Assembly: GCF_016863195.1 (NCBI RefSeq)
Contig: NZ_BOOK01000024.1
Coordinates: 124,001-188,000 of the forward strand
Length of the DNA stretch: 64,000 nucleotides
From: Paraplanobispora takensis
GTDB lineage: Bacteria > Actinomycetota > Actinomycetes > Streptosporangiales > Streptosporangiaceae
Direction of reading: 5' to 3'
Both the position numbers and the translations under genes were made by a program. This document shows positions 1 through 8,368 of this stretch, one piece after another (positions within the stretch are counted from its first letter, which is position 1; the number at the start of each line of letters is the position of its first letter). Below the pieces are notes generated by a model, which ran no database searches, had not been told where the DNA came from, and saw nothing but the letters and a program-made list of their open reading frames with translations.

Positions 1-58
1 CGCGCACGGTGATCAGGTCGGCGGCGCCGGGCCCCGCCCCGATGAAGCGGATCGTCAT
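1..58 (-). CDS. cobM: Precorrin-4 C11-methyltransferase, N-terminal fragment (partial)
   Basis: Only the first 19 codons lie in the window; the gene runs off the left edge. They read MTIRFIGAGPGAADLITVR, the N-terminal SAM-methyltransferase signature of CobM/CbiF, which methylates precorrin-4 at C11 in cobalamin synthesis. The ATG overlaps the TGA of cobL in an ATGA junction, so the two are probably translationally coupled. Identity rests on this short N-terminus plus the cobL neighbour; another tetrapyrrole methylase such as CobI is less likely. Confidence 0.8.
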   Translation of the reverse strand, partial: MTIRFIGAGPGAADLITVR

Positions 59-1275
59 CGTTCCTCCTGCGGCCGGATCGCCGTCCAGATCGTCACGGGC
101 ATCAGGGGCTTCCACCCGGTGAAGCCCCCCACCGGGGCGGCCCTGCTGACCGCCAGCCGTACCAGGTCGCCGCCCAGCTCGCCGTGCCAGGAGGCCAGTA
201 CCGCCTCGGACTCGACGGTCACCGCGTTGGCCACCAGGCGGCCCCCCGGCCGCAGCGCCCGCCAGCAGGCCTGCACCACCCCGGGTACGGTCACCCCGCC
301 GCCGACGAAGACGGCGTCGGGCTGCTCCAGCCCGGCGAGCGCGTCGGGGGCGGGCCCGTTCACCACGTTCAGGCCGGGGACGCCGAGCCCGGCCGCGTTC
401 CGCGCGGCCCTGGCCGCGCGCTCGGGGTCGCGTTCCACCGCGACCGCGCGGTTGGCCCGGTGGGCGCGCATCCATTCGATCGCGATGCTGCCCGCCCCGG
501 CGCCGACGTCCCACAGCAGCTCGCCGGGGACGGGGGCGAGCCTGGACAGCGTCACCGCGCGCACCTCGGCCTTGGTGAGCTGGCCGTCGTGCTCGAACGC
601 CGCGTCGGGCAGGCCGGGGACGCAGGGCAGCGGGACCGTTCCGGGACCGGCCCGCAACTCCACGGCGACGATGTTCAGATCCTGGGTCACCGGCAGCGCC
701 CAGCCTTCCGCCGTCCCGGAGACCAGACGCTCCTCGGGACCGCCGAGCCGTTCCAGGACGGTCATCTGGCTGGCGCCGTACCCGTCGGCGCTCAGCAGCT
801 GCGCGACCTGGCCGGCGGAGCGGCCGTCGGCCCCCAGGACCAGCACGCGGCGACCCGGTCCGGCCACCGCCCGCAGCGCCTCGACGGGGCCCGTCACGAG
901 GCTGACCACCTCGACCCGGTCGGCGGCCCAGCCCAGGCGGGCGCAGGCCAGCGAGACCGACGACGGGTGCGGCAGCACCCGGACCCCTCCGGGACCCAGC
1001 AGGCGCACCAGCGTCGTGCCGATGCCGTGGAACATGGGGTCGCCGCTGGCCAGCACGCACACGCGGCGGCCCCGGTGGGCGGCCAGCAGCGAGGGCAGCG
1101 CGGGCAGCAGCGGCGAGGGCCACACCACCCGCTCGGCGGTGGGCTCGGGGACCAGCGCGAGCTGACGGGCGCTGCCCATGAGGACCTCGGCGGCGTGCAG
1201 CTCGCGGCGGGCGGCCTGCGACAGCCCGGCCCAGCCGTCGGCGCCGATGCCGACGACGGTGAGGGCCTCAGACAT
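55..1275 (-). CDS. cobL: Precorrin-6Y C5,15-methyltransferase (decarboxylating), CbiE-CbiT fusion
   Basis: This 406-residue cytoplasmic enzyme of corrin-ring synthesis methylates C5 and C15 and decarboxylates the acetate side chain of precorrin-6Y. The N-terminal half is a tetrapyrrole-methylase (CbiE) domain, residues about 1-205, with ASGDPMFHGIG at 76-86. The C-terminal half is a CbiT Rossmann methyltransferase with the SAM loop DVGAGAGSIAIEW at 256-268. The two-domain length matches full CobL. The start overlaps the upstream PPOX gene by 8 nt and the stop overlaps cobM by 4 nt, so the three appear to form one operon running leftward. Confidence 0.92.
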   Translation of the reverse strand: MSEALTVVGIGADGWAGLSQAARRELHAAEVLMGSARQLALVPEPTAERVVWPSPLLPALPSLLAAHRGRRVCVLASGDPMFHGIGTTLVRLLGPGGVRVLPHPSSVSLACARLGWAADRVEVVSLVTGPVEALRAVAGPGRRVLVLGADGRSAGQVAQLLSADGYGASQMTVLERLGGPEERLVSGTAEGWALPVTQDLNIVAVELRAGPGTVPLPCVPGLPDAAFEHDGQLTKAEVRAVTLSRLAPVPGELLWDVGAGAGSIAIEWMRAHRANRAVAVERDPERAARAARNAAGLGVPGLNVVNGPAPDALAGLEQPDAVFVGGGVTVPGVVQACWRALRPGGRLVANAVTVESEAVLASWHGELGGDLVRLAVSRAAPVGGFTGWKPLMPVTIWTAIRPQEER

Positions 1276-1666
1276 TGCCCATCACCCGGGTGACCTGGAT
1301 CTCGATGACGACGCGGGCGGGGTTCTCGCGGGGCTTGCGGTAGCGCTCGGCGTAGCGGCGCTCGGCCTCGGCGACCGGCCCCGGGTCGCGGCGGACGACC
1401 GCGTACCCCTCCAGGGTGGACCAGCGCCGCCCGTCCACCTGGCAGACGGCGACCAGGGCGTCCCGCCCGGCTTCGGCGGCGGCCAGGACGTTGCGGACCT
1501 TGCGGGAGCCCCCCGAGGAGATCACGCGTGCCGTGGCGGTGTCCACGTCCAGCGTCACCCCCACCGGGACGACGTGCGGGGAGCCGTCGGTCCGCATGGT
1601 GGTCAGCGTGCACAGATGACGCTCACGCCAGAAGGCGCGGAACCCGTCTCCGAGATCCTTCAACAC
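1268..1666 (-). CDS. PPOX-class (flavin/F420-binding split-barrel) protein
   Basis: This 132-residue protein has the pyridoxamine-5'-phosphate-oxidase-like split-barrel pattern: LCTLTTMRTDGSPHVVPVGV near the N-terminus, a central SSGGSRKVRNVLA segment and a C-terminal strand ending in RVMGNV. Actinobacterial members of this fold often use F420 or flavin as hydride carrier; the substrate cannot be told from sequence. The GTG start at 1666 follows a GGAAGGG-like ribosome site. It overlaps cobL by 8 nt, which suggests coupled translation, though a direct role in B12 synthesis is not implied. Confidence 0.75.
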   Translation of the reverse strand: MLKDLGDGFRAFWRERHLCTLTTMRTDGSPHVVPVGVTLDVDTATARVISSGGSRKVRNVLAAAEAGRDALVAVCQVDGRRWSTLEGYAVVRRDPGPVAEAERRYAERYRKPRENPARVVIEIQVTRVMGNV

Positions 1667-1794
1667 CCAGCCCTTCCGTTTGTCACGGTTCAGGGCGACA
1701 TGCTAGCCGTCATCCCGGCTCCTGATCTCCGCCGGGCGCGACGCGTCTGCGCCGGGTACGGCCTCCGCGGGCAGCGACGTCCGGCCCCGGCGGG

Positions 1795-1823
1795 CGCCGC
1801 CGGAAGGGGAGCTCCCGGCGGCG
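1795..1823 (-). terminator. Stem-loop terminator after the second PPOX gene
   Basis: A perfect 9-bp GC stem (1795-1803 with 1815-1823) and an 11-nt loop lie just downstream of the stop codon at 1834 of the leftward PPOX gene. There is no U-tract, as is common for actinobacterial terminator-like hairpins. Confidence 0.5.
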
Positions 1824-1833
1824 GGGCGGCGGC

Positions 1834-2232
1834 TCAGCCGCCGGAGTTGTGGATCACCCGCTGGGGGGTCACCCGGACCGTGATGCGCTGCTCCCCCGGC
1901 TGGCGGTAGGGGTAGGTCTCCACGCCCAGATACTTGTTCGCCAGGCGGTCGATGACCTCGTCCGCCCCCTCCAGTTCCAGCTCGGCGGTGCCGGAGACGC
2001 TCACCAGGTGGAAGGGGTCCTTCGGGTCCAGCACGCTCACCGACACCTGGGGGTTGGCGCGCAGGTGGCGCTCCTTGGCCCGGCCGACGGCGGTGTTGAA
2101 CACGACGTCGTCGCCCTCGACGTCCACCCAGACGACGGTGCTCTGCAAGGAGCCGTCGGGCCGTACGGTGGCCACCCAGGCGTGCCACGGCTGCCGGAAC
2201 AGCTCCTTGGCCTCTTCGGTCAGCTTGTCCAC
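1834..2232 (-). CDS. PPOX-class F420/flavin-dependent oxidoreductase
   Basis: The protein is 132 residues from the GTG at 2232. That start is chosen over an upstream ATG at 2397 because a GGGAGG ribosome site lies 4 nt before it and because homologues begin near VDKLTEEAKELF. It carries the split-barrel features of the Rv1155-like group: WVATVRPDGSLQSTVVW, then FNTAVGRAKERHLRANP and VSVSGTAEL. Such proteins bind F420 or a flavin and reduce varied substrates. The substrate is unknown. The extra N-terminal 55 residues in the longer reading look like translated promoter DNA. Confidence 0.75.
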   Translation of the reverse strand: MDKLTEEAKELFRQPWHAWVATVRPDGSLQSTVVWVDVEGDDVVFNTAVGRAKERHLRANPQVSVSVLDPKDPFHLVSVSGTAELELEGADEVIDRLANKYLGVETYPYRQPGEQRITVRVTPQRVIHNSGG

Positions 2233-2474
2233 GAAACCTCCCCGATCCCGGCGGTGTGCCGGTGAAACAGTGCGATGCGAAACGGCGTGCCACGAAAACG
2301 GCGCGCCAACGGTGCGCCGCGGAACGAGCGGGCACGAGCCGATCGAACACCGCGGCCACCGGTCCGCCCGGCTCCGCCACGCGTTCCGGACACGCACATT
2401 CCCCTTTTCCAGTTCTTCATTTACGGGACCCGTCCGCCCGTCTCGCTTGAGGGAGTCTGGGTAGAGGGGAGCCC

Positions 2475-3476
2475 ATGACCGAACTGCGCCAGAGTGATCC
2501 CGCCGAGCCCGGCATCCTGCGCCGCCGCAGGGGACGGGGTTTCAGCTACCACTACGCCGACGGCCGGCAGGTCCGCGACCGCCGTACCCTCAACCGGATC
2601 AAGGCGCTGGCCCTGCCGCCCGCCTGGACCGACGTGTGGATCTGCCGGACTCGCGACGGGCACATCCAGGCGGTCGGCACCGACTCGGCCGGGCGCCGGC
2701 AGTACCGCTATCACGACGTCTGGCGCCAGGAGCAGGACCGGGTCAAGTTCGACCGGGTGCTGGAGATGGCCGAGCGGCTGCCGAAGTTCCGCGAGCGCGT
2801 CGCCGAGCACCTGGAGCAGCCGGGGCTGACGCGCGAGCGGGTGCTCGCCGCGGCGGCCAGGATGCTCGACGTCGGTTTCTTCCGGGTGGGCGGGGAGTCC
2901 TACGAGTCGTTCGGGCTCGCCACGCTCAGGATGGAGCACGTCACCTGCTCCAGGGGGCGGGTCACCTGCTCCTATCCGGCCAAGGGCGGCAAGCACCGCG
3001 AGGTGGAGATCATCGACACGGACGTGTGCAAGGTGATCACTTCCCTGCACCGGGCCGGGGAGGAGGGGGAACTGCTGCGCTACGAGAACGGCCCCGGCTG
3101 GACGGACGTGCGCAGCGACGACATCAACGCCTATCTGCGCGAGACCTTCGAGTTCGAGGTGTCGGCCAAGGACTTCCGGACCTGGCACGGGACCGTGCTG
3201 GCCGCGGTGGGCCTGGCCGTCTCCGCCCGGATGCGCTCCAAGCGCGGCAGGGACAAGGCGGTGGCCAGGGTGATGAGTGAGGTGGCCGGCTATCTGGGCA
3301 ACACGCCCGCGGTGGCCCGGGCCTCCTACGTGGATCCCCGCGTCGTCGCGGCCTACAACGGAGGGCGGACGATCGCCCGGGCGCTCACCGAACTGGGCGC
3401 CGAAGCAGGTTTCGGGCAGCTCGCCACGCGGAGCGGAGTGGAACGGGCGGTCGTCTCGCTTCTGCGGCGATCATGA
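2475..3476 (+). CDS. DNA topoisomerase IB (poxvirus/bacterial type)
   Basis: This 333-residue enzyme relaxes supercoils through a 3'-phosphotyrosyl intermediate. All catalytic positions are visible: R137 in FFRVGGE, K170/K173 in YPAKGGK, R235 and H238 in DFRTWHGT, and the nucleophile Y285 in ASYVDPRV. N-terminal beta domain about 1-90, catalytic domain about 100-333; the length is normal for bacterial topo IB. The ATG at 2475 has a GGGGAG site 4-8 nt upstream. It is monocistronic and divergent from the PPOX gene. Confidence 0.93.
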   Translation: MTELRQSDPAEPGILRRRRGRGFSYHYADGRQVRDRRTLNRIKALALPPAWTDVWICRTRDGHIQAVGTDSAGRRQYRYHDVWRQEQDRVKFDRVLEMAERLPKFRERVAEHLEQPGLTRERVLAAAARMLDVGFFRVGGESYESFGLATLRMEHVTCSRGRVTCSYPAKGGKHREVEIIDTDVCKVITSLHRAGEEGELLRYENGPGWTDVRSDDINAYLRETFEFEVSAKDFRTWHGTVLAAVGLAVSARMRSKRGRDKAVARVMSEVAGYLGNTPAVARASYVDPRVVAAYNGGRTIARALTELGAEAGFGQLATRSGVERAVVSLLRRS

Positions 3477-3600
3477 TTTCCCGGTCCTAATTTTACGGAT
3501 TTTTCTCTCCCGAAATCGTATGAACCCGACAGGCAAGGGCATCCGAATGAGCAGTTGGGCCGACGGTAGTCGGGTTTCTCCCAGACTCATTGGATTAACT

Positions 3601-3879
3601 ATGTCTTCTCACACCGATATCTCCTTCATCACTCACTGGTCCCGTCAGGCCGCCTGCCTCAGCGAGGATCCGGAGTTGTTCTTTCCCATCTCACCCCAGG
3701 GCCCCGGGCAGATGCAGCATGAGCACGCCAAGGCCGTCTGCCGCCGCTGCCCGGTGCGGGCGCAGTGCCTGGACTACGCCGTCAGCACCCGTCAGATGCA
3801 CGGGGTGTGGGGCGGCACCAGCCCCGACGAGCGCACCGCGGCCGCCCTGACGGCGTCCCGCCAGAAGGCGGCCATATAG
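3601..3879 (+). CDS. WhiB-family iron-sulfur transcriptional regulator
   Basis: This 92-residue Wbl protein has four cluster-binding cysteines, C19, C47, C50 and C56, in the C-Xn-CxxC-x5-C arrangement, then the GVWGG turn and a basic C-terminal tail. Wbl proteins bind a [4Fe-4S] cluster and usually act with the principal sigma factor. The start at 3601 gives the usual length. An in-frame ATG at 3547 would add 18 residues not typical of the family. The AT-rich stretch 3477-3600 upstream probably holds its promoter. Which Wbl subgroup it belongs to cannot be told here. Confidence 0.9.
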   Translation: MSSHTDISFITHWSRQAACLSEDPELFFPISPQGPGQMQHEHAKAVCRRCPVRAQCLDYAVSTRQMHGVWGGTSPDERTAAALTASRQKAAI

Positions 3880-3894
3880 CCCACCGCACCCCGC

Positions 3895-4599
3895 TCACAT
3901 CTCGATCCACGTGGCCTCCGCGGCCGCGACCAGCCTTCCGTCCGTCTCGTACACCGCCGAGCTCGCGAAGAGCTTGCGCCGCTCCCGTCCCTGCCTGCGG
4001 GCGACGACCACGTATGTCCTGCCGGGAACGACCTGCCGGTGCACCCGGGCCGTGAGCCTGCCCAGCAGCGCCACCCCGCCCGGTTCGAGGTGCGCCCAGC
4101 CCGAAGGGCAGTCCAGCGCCCCCCACACGTGGGTCAGCGGCATGGACGCCGACCACTCGGCCAGGGCCGGGTGGGCGAACCACGAGGCGGCGACGGTGCC
4201 CGGCGCGCCGGCCGCCCCCGGGCGGATGCGCATCCCGTTCTCAGGCTCGCGGTCTCCGCAGACGAAGCAGTCCGGGAAGGGGTGGGATCCGGCCCCGACG
4301 AAGTGCCGCTCGGCCCTCCTGGCCTGGTCGAGGGAGACGAACGGCGGCGGCAGCGGGTCCTCCTGCGCCGGTCCGGCCTCCACCAGCAGCTCGGTCCCGT
4401 GGAAGAGTTCCGCCCGGGCCCCGGCGCGCTCGATCCGCAGCCCGGTGCCCACCGGGGTCGGTGCCCGCAGCGTCACCTCGATCGCGCCCGAGGGCGGCAG
4501 GTAACCGGCCAGCAGACCCGAGATCCACCCGCCGTTGACCATCCCCTTCGGACCGCAGTAGCGGTCCTGCACGCTGAACTCCTGCACGCGGGTATTCAT
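3895..4599 (-). CDS. Hotdog-fold thioesterase-like protein with CFVCG motif
   Basis: The protein is 234 residues from the ATG at 4599, chosen because GGAG lies 4 nt upstream; a TTG at 4614 is the alternative. It shows two hotdog-like halves: an N-terminal half starting YCGPKGMVNGGWISGLL and a C-terminal half after the motif FPDCFVCGDREPENGMRI. The CFVCG...NG(M/L) signature recurs in actinobacterial thioesterase-like proteins of unknown substrate. It ends 15 nt from the convergent WhiB gene. A thioesterase activity is inferred from fold only. Confidence 0.6.
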   Translation of the reverse strand: MNTRVQEFSVQDRYCGPKGMVNGGWISGLLAGYLPPSGAIEVTLRAPTPVGTGLRIERAGARAELFHGTELLVEAGPAQEDPLPPPFVSLDQARRAERHFVGAGSHPFPDCFVCGDREPENGMRIRPGAAGAPGTVAASWFAHPALAEWSASMPLTHVWGALDCPSGWAHLEPGGVALLGRLTARVHRQVVPGRTYVVVARRQGRERRKLFASSAVYETDGRLVAAAEATWIEM

Positions 4600-4790
4600 T
4601 TTGCTCCGTTCCAATCGGACGTCCGGACATTCCTCAACCGGCGGAGCCCACAGTGGCGCCCGCTGCTTTCAGTCCGCTGTCACTTCGGTGTCACACGCTC
4701 TCGCGCGCCGTCGCGGTCCCGGATCGGCGGCGTCACCGGGTGGAAGGGACGTTTTGAAGGCCCGTGACCCAAACGTTCACCCAGGTGCGA

Positions 4791-4819
4791 TGACGAGCCG
4801 CTCCCATACCGGGCATACT
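4791..4819 (+). promoter_or_regulatory. Leaderless promoter of the glycerophosphodiesterase gene
   Basis: TGACGA (4791-4796) and CATACT (4814-4819) are separated by 17 bp, and the GTG at 4826 begins exactly 6 nt after the -10. The predicted transcript therefore starts at or next to the start codon. An in-frame ATG at 4790 overlaps the -35 and so is an unlikely start. Confidence 0.5.
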
Positions 4820-4825
4820 CCTGCC

Positions 4826-5623
4826 GTGCAGCGCCGTTACCCCTTCCTCGACCATCCGGGACCGCTCGCCTTCGCCCACCGGGGCGGGGCGTCGGAAGGC
4901 CGGGAGAACACCCATGCGACTTTCGCCCGCGCGGTGGAGCTCGGCTACACCTACCTGGAGACCGACGCCCACGCCACCGCCGACGGCGTGCTGCTGGCCT
5001 TCCACGACCACACCCTGGACCGGGTGACCGACCGGACCGGCCGGATCGCCGCCCTGCCGTACCGGGCGGTGCGCGAGGCCCGGATCGGCGGCGTCGAGGA
5101 GATCCCGCTCATGGAGGACCTGCTGGGCTCCTGGCCGCAGGCGCGCTTCAACATCGACGTCAAGGAGTCGGAGACCATCGCCCCGCTGGCCGAGGTGATC
5201 AGGCGGACCAACGCCTACGACCGCGTCTGCCTGACCTCCTTCTCCGACGAGCGGCTCGCCCGCGCCCGCGCCGCGATCGGGCGGGAGGTGTGCTCGGCCC
5301 TCGGCCCGCGGGGCGTGGCCACGCTGCGCGCCGCCGCGGTGACCTCGGCCTACGGCCGCCTGCTCACCCGGCTGGCCCGCGCCGGAGTACCGTGCGCGCA
5401 GGTGCCGGTGGGCTTCCGGGGGCTGCGGGTCACCACCCCCGCCCTGATCCGTACGGCGCACGCCCTCGGCATGCAGATCCACGTGTGGACCGTCAACGAC
5501 ACCCGGGCGATGGAGCGCCTGCTCGACATGGGCGTGGACGGGGTGATGACCGACAACATCTCCGGCCTGCGCGACGTGCTCCGGTCGCGGGGCCAGTGGT
5601 ACCCGCGGGAGCTCGCCGCCTGA
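4826..5623 (+). CDS. Glycerophosphodiester phosphodiesterase
   Basis: This 265-residue protein of the GDPD TIM-barrel family hydrolyses glycerophosphodiesters to glycerol-3-phosphate and an alcohol. Motifs in order: FAHRGGASEGRENT with the catalytic HRG and a metal-binding E, the ETDAHATADG metal site, FHDHTLDRVT, NIDVKE, and a C-terminal VWTVND/GVDGVMTD pair typical of the fold. No signal peptide is evident, so it is probably cytoplasmic. The GTG start at 4826 is preferred on promoter spacing. An MFS gene follows 199 nt downstream. Confidence 0.88.
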   Translation: MQRRYPFLDHPGPLAFAHRGGASEGRENTHATFARAVELGYTYLETDAHATADGVLLAFHDHTLDRVTDRTGRIAALPYRAVREARIGGVEEIPLMEDLLGSWPQARFNIDVKESETIAPLAEVIRRTNAYDRVCLTSFSDERLARARAAIGREVCSALGPRGVATLRAAAVTSAYGRLLTRLARAGVPCAQVPVGFRGLRVTTPALIRTAHALGMQIHVWTVNDTRAMERLLDMGVDGVMTDNISGLRDVLRSRGQWYPRELAA

Positions 5624-5822
5624 CCGCCCGCCGCCCGTCCGGGACGGGCCCCGTCCGTTCTCCCGTGACATCCGGCCGTCCGGCCCGTCCGGGCCCGGCG
5701 ACCTCCGATCCGGCGACATCCGACCCGACGATCTCCAGCCGCGGCGCACCCGGCCGCGACGCCCCCGGCGCGGCGCACCGCCGTACCGGGCCTCCTCCCC
5801 CCGAACGAACCGAGGACCGCCC

Positions 5823-7184
5823 ATGACCGCCTCACCGGCCGTCGAAGAGACCCCCCAGGCCCGCCGCCGTGAGCAACGCGGCTGGTACTGGTACGACTGG
5901 GCCAACTCGGCCTTCCCCACCACCGTCCTGACGGTGTTCCTCGGCCCGTACCTGACCACGATCGCCGAGAGCGCCGCCAAGGCCGCCGGGGCGGAGTACA
6001 TCCCGGTGCTCTGGTTCGACGTACGGCCCAGCGCCTACTACTCGTTCGTGGTGGGCGTGGCCGCCATCCTGCAGATCATCCTGATGCCCGTGGTGGGGGC
6101 GCTGGCCGACCACACCGGCCGCAAGAAGGAGATCATGGGCACCTTCGCCTATCTGGGCGCGGGGGCCACGGTCTGCTTCTGGTTCCTGTCCGGCGACCGC
6201 TACATGCTGGGCGGCTGGCTGTTCATCATCGCCAGCGTCAGCTTCGCCGCCGCCTTCGTGGTCTACAACTCGTTCCTGCCGGAGATCGCCACGTCCGACG
6301 AGCGCGACGGGGTCTCGGCACAGGGCTGGGGCTTCGGCTATCTCGGCGGCGGCCTGCTGCTGGCGATCCACCTGGCGCTGTTCCTCTACCACGAGTCCTT
6401 CGGGATCGCCGAGGGCGACGCGGTGCGCATCGCGCTGGCCTCCTCCGGCCTGTGGTGGGGCGGGTTCACGGTCATCCCGATGCTGCGGCTGCGCAACCGG
6501 CGGGCCCTCGCCCGCGGTACCGAGAACGCCGGCCAGGTCATGGCCGGCAGCTTCCGGCAGCTGGGCCGTACGATCGCCGGTCTGCGGCAGTACCCGCTGA
6601 CGCTGGCCTTCCTGATCGTCTATCTGATCTACAACGACGGCGTGCAGACGGTCATCTCCTTCTCGGCCACCTACGCCGACAAGGAGCTCGGCCTGAGCCA
6701 GACGGTGCGGATCGCCGCCATCCTGATGGTGCAGTTCGTGGCCTTCGGCGGCGCGCTGCTGCTGGGCCGGCTGGCCTCCTCCTTCGGGGCCAAGAAGGTC
6801 GTGATGGTCGCGCTGGTGGCCTGGACCATCGTGGTGGGGGTGGCCTACTTCCTGCCCAAGGGGTCGGCGGCGGCGTTCTTCGCGCTCGGCTTCGCCATCG
6901 CGATCGTGATGGGCGGCACCCAGGCGCTGTCGCGCTCGCTGTTCTCCCACGTGATCCCCAAGGGGAAGGAGGCGGAGTACTACAGCCTGTACGAGATCAG
7001 CGACAAGGGCTCGACGTTCCTCGGCTCGTTCACCCTCGGCCTGGCGCTCCAGCTGACCGACAGCTACCGGCTCGGCATCCTCACCCTGCTGATCTTCTTC
7101 GTAATCGGCCTGGCCGGACTGGCCGCCATCAACCTGCCCAAGGCCATCCGCGCGGCGGGCAATCCGGTGCCCGAGCGCATCTGA
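5823..7184 (+). CDS. MFS transporter of the UMF1/Atg22-like family
   Basis: This 453-residue polytopic membrane protein begins with a short basic cytoplasmic tail followed by WYWYDWANSAF, the signature of UMF1-family major facilitators related to yeast Atg22. About eleven to twelve hydrophobic segments follow, with the MFS loop HTGRKKEIMG near residue 98 and a C-terminal SLYEISDKGSTFLGSF segment. Substrate is unknown; amino-acid efflux is the usual guess for relatives. A weak imperfect hairpin at 7192-7210 follows the stop. Confidence 0.85.
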   Translation: MTASPAVEETPQARRREQRGWYWYDWANSAFPTTVLTVFLGPYLTTIAESAAKAAGAEYIPVLWFDVRPSAYYSFVVGVAAILQIILMPVVGALADHTGRKKEIMGTFAYLGAGATVCFWFLSGDRYMLGGWLFIIASVSFAAAFVVYNSFLPEIATSDERDGVSAQGWGFGYLGGGLLLAIHLALFLYHESFGIAEGDAVRIALASSGLWWGGFTVIPMLRLRNRRALARGTENAGQVMAGSFRQLGRTIAGLRQYPLTLAFLIVYLIYNDGVQTVISFSATYADKELGLSQTVRIAAILMVQFVAFGGALLLGRLASSFGAKKVVMVALVAWTIVVGVAYFLPKGSAAAFFALGFAIAIVMGGTQALSRSLFSHVIPKGKEAEYYSLYEISDKGSTFLGSFTLGLALQLTDSYRLGILTLLIFFVIGLAGLAAINLPKAIRAAGNPVPERI

Positions 7185-7307
7185 GGAGACCCCTCGGGGA
7201 ACCCCTGAGGAAGCTCTGGGGAAGCTCCGGGGAACCTCTGTGAAACCTCCAGAAAAGAGTCTCCAGACGACCACGTTGAAAACGCGCGATTGGATCACGT
7301 CGTGGGT

Positions 7308-7334
7308 GGGAATCCACACACGGTATCAAGCGTT
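7308..7334 (+). promoter_or_regulatory. Sigma-R-type promoter upstream of rbpA
   Basis: GGGAAT (7308-7313), an 18-bp spacer and GTT (7332-7334) match the actinobacterial sigma-R/sigma-H consensus GGAAT-N18-GTT exactly. Streptomyces rbpA is known to have a sigma-R-dependent promoter, so thiol-oxidative-stress control is likely here. The start codon is 54 nt downstream. Confidence 0.7.
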
Positions 7335-7388
7335 GTACGCCGTGGGAGACGAACCCCTCACGACGGGGCCCTCAGGAGGCATTGAGAC

Positions 7389-7733
7389 ATGGGCGAGCGT
7401 GCGCTGCGCGGTACCCGACTCGGGGCGACCAGCTACGAGAACGACCGCAACACCGATCTGGCCCCGCGCCAGGAGGTGTCCTACATTTGCCCGAAGGGCC
7501 ATCGATTCGACGTCCCTCTTGCGGCTGAAGCGGAGATCCCGGCGACCTGGGAGTGCCGCATGTGCGGCGTGACCGCGCTGCGGGTCGACGGCGAGCTGCC
7601 CGAGGCCAAGAAGGCCAAGCCGCCGCGGACCCACTGGGACATGCTGCTGGAGCGCCGTACGATCGAGGACCTCGAGGAGGTGCTCAACGAGCGCCTGGCG
7701 ATCCTCCGCGCCCAGCGCCGCAAGAGCGCCTGA
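7389..7733 (+). CDS. rbpA: RNA polymerase-binding protein RbpA
   Basis: This 114-residue actinobacterial transcription factor stabilises RNA polymerase-sigma(A) open complexes. The disordered N-terminus GERALRGTRLG is followed by the core domain with CPKGH and CRMCG zinc-ribbon-like pairs, a basic linker KKAKPPRTHWDMLLERR, and the helical sigma-interaction domain TIEDLEEVLNERLAILRAQR. AGGAGG at 7374-7379 precedes the ATG by 9 nt. It is monocistronic, with the sigma-R-type promoter upstream and a strong hairpin downstream. Confidence 0.96.
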   Translation: MGERALRGTRLGATSYENDRNTDLAPRQEVSYICPKGHRFDVPLAAEAEIPATWECRMCGVTALRVDGELPEAKKAKPPRTHWDMLLERRTIEDLEEVLNERLAILRAQRRKSA

Positions 7734-7781
7734 CCGCGGGGAGAGCAGGGCCGTCTGGACCGTTCGGGGAACGGACAGGAA

Positions 7782-7822
7782 CCGGAGCCCCCGGCACCCG
7801 TCACGGGTGCCGGGGGCTCCGG
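7782..7822 (+). terminator. rbpA terminator
   Basis: A perfect 19-bp GC-rich inverted repeat (7782-7800 with 7804-7822) with a 3-nt loop lies 48 nt after the rbpA stop. No U-tract follows. It could serve both rbpA and the convergent cupin gene. Confidence 0.8.
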
Positions 7823-7867
7823 CTTCTCAGGGGAACCCCCCTCCGGCTCCCTTGAGCCTGCGGATCG

Positions 7868-8359
7868 TCAGTGGCGCGGCGGCGGGCCCGTCAGCTCGAT
7901 CGCGTGCCGGGCCGCGGCATGGCCGAGGGCCGCGGGATCGACCGGGGCGGGATCCGGCAGCCGCCGCTGGAGCGCGGGCTCTCCGACGTCCGCGGCGAAC
8001 GCCTCGAAGCCGGACGGCGTGGTGATCTGCAGGCTCCGCAACGGATCGTCGGGGCCGACCAGGAAAGTGTGCGCCAGTCCGACGGGCAGGAGCACGAGAT
8101 CGCCGGGCCCGGCCGCGAAGCTCTCGCCGTCGCAGTCGAACCGCGCGGTGCCGGACAGCACGTAGAACAGCTCGTCCTCTTCCAGGTGCCGGTGCAGGGG
8201 CGGCGCGAACCCGGGCGGGTTGAGGAACTCGACGACCGTGAGCCGTCCGCGGGTCGCCGCACCGGCGGCTTTGACCGTGGCCAGGCTGCCCAGGAACCAG
8301 AAGTCGTCGCCCTCGTCCGCGCGCCGCATGAACGGGCGGACCGGTGTCGTCTGGTGCAT
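7868..8359 (-). CDS. Cupin-domain protein
   Basis: This 163-residue single-domain cupin shows motif 1 as PPLHRHLEEDELFYVLSG (HxH...E) and motif 2 as PGDLVLLPVGLAHTF (final H), so a metal-binding barrel is likely. The ATG at 8359 has GGAGG 5-6 nt upstream, which excludes a 17-residue longer reading. It is divergent from the TetR gene at 8415 across a 55-bp region rich in dyads and is probably that regulator's target. Substrate unknown; quercetinase-like and other small-molecule dioxygenase activities are known in the fold. Confidence 0.8.
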   Translation of the reverse strand: MHQTTPVRPFMRRADEGDDFWFLGSLATVKAAGAATRGRLTVVEFLNPPGFAPPLHRHLEEDELFYVLSGTARFDCDGESFAAGPGDLVLLPVGLAHTFLVGPDDPLRSLQITTPSGFEAFAADVGEPALQRRLPDPAPVDPAALGHAAARHAIELTGPPPRH

Positions 8360-8368
8360 GACCCTCCT

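Noticed and set aside
5832-7319. 495-codon leftward frame opposite the MFS gene
   Set aside because: Gln/His/Gly-rich antisense shadow with no motifs; the MFS frame has membrane segments and the family signature.
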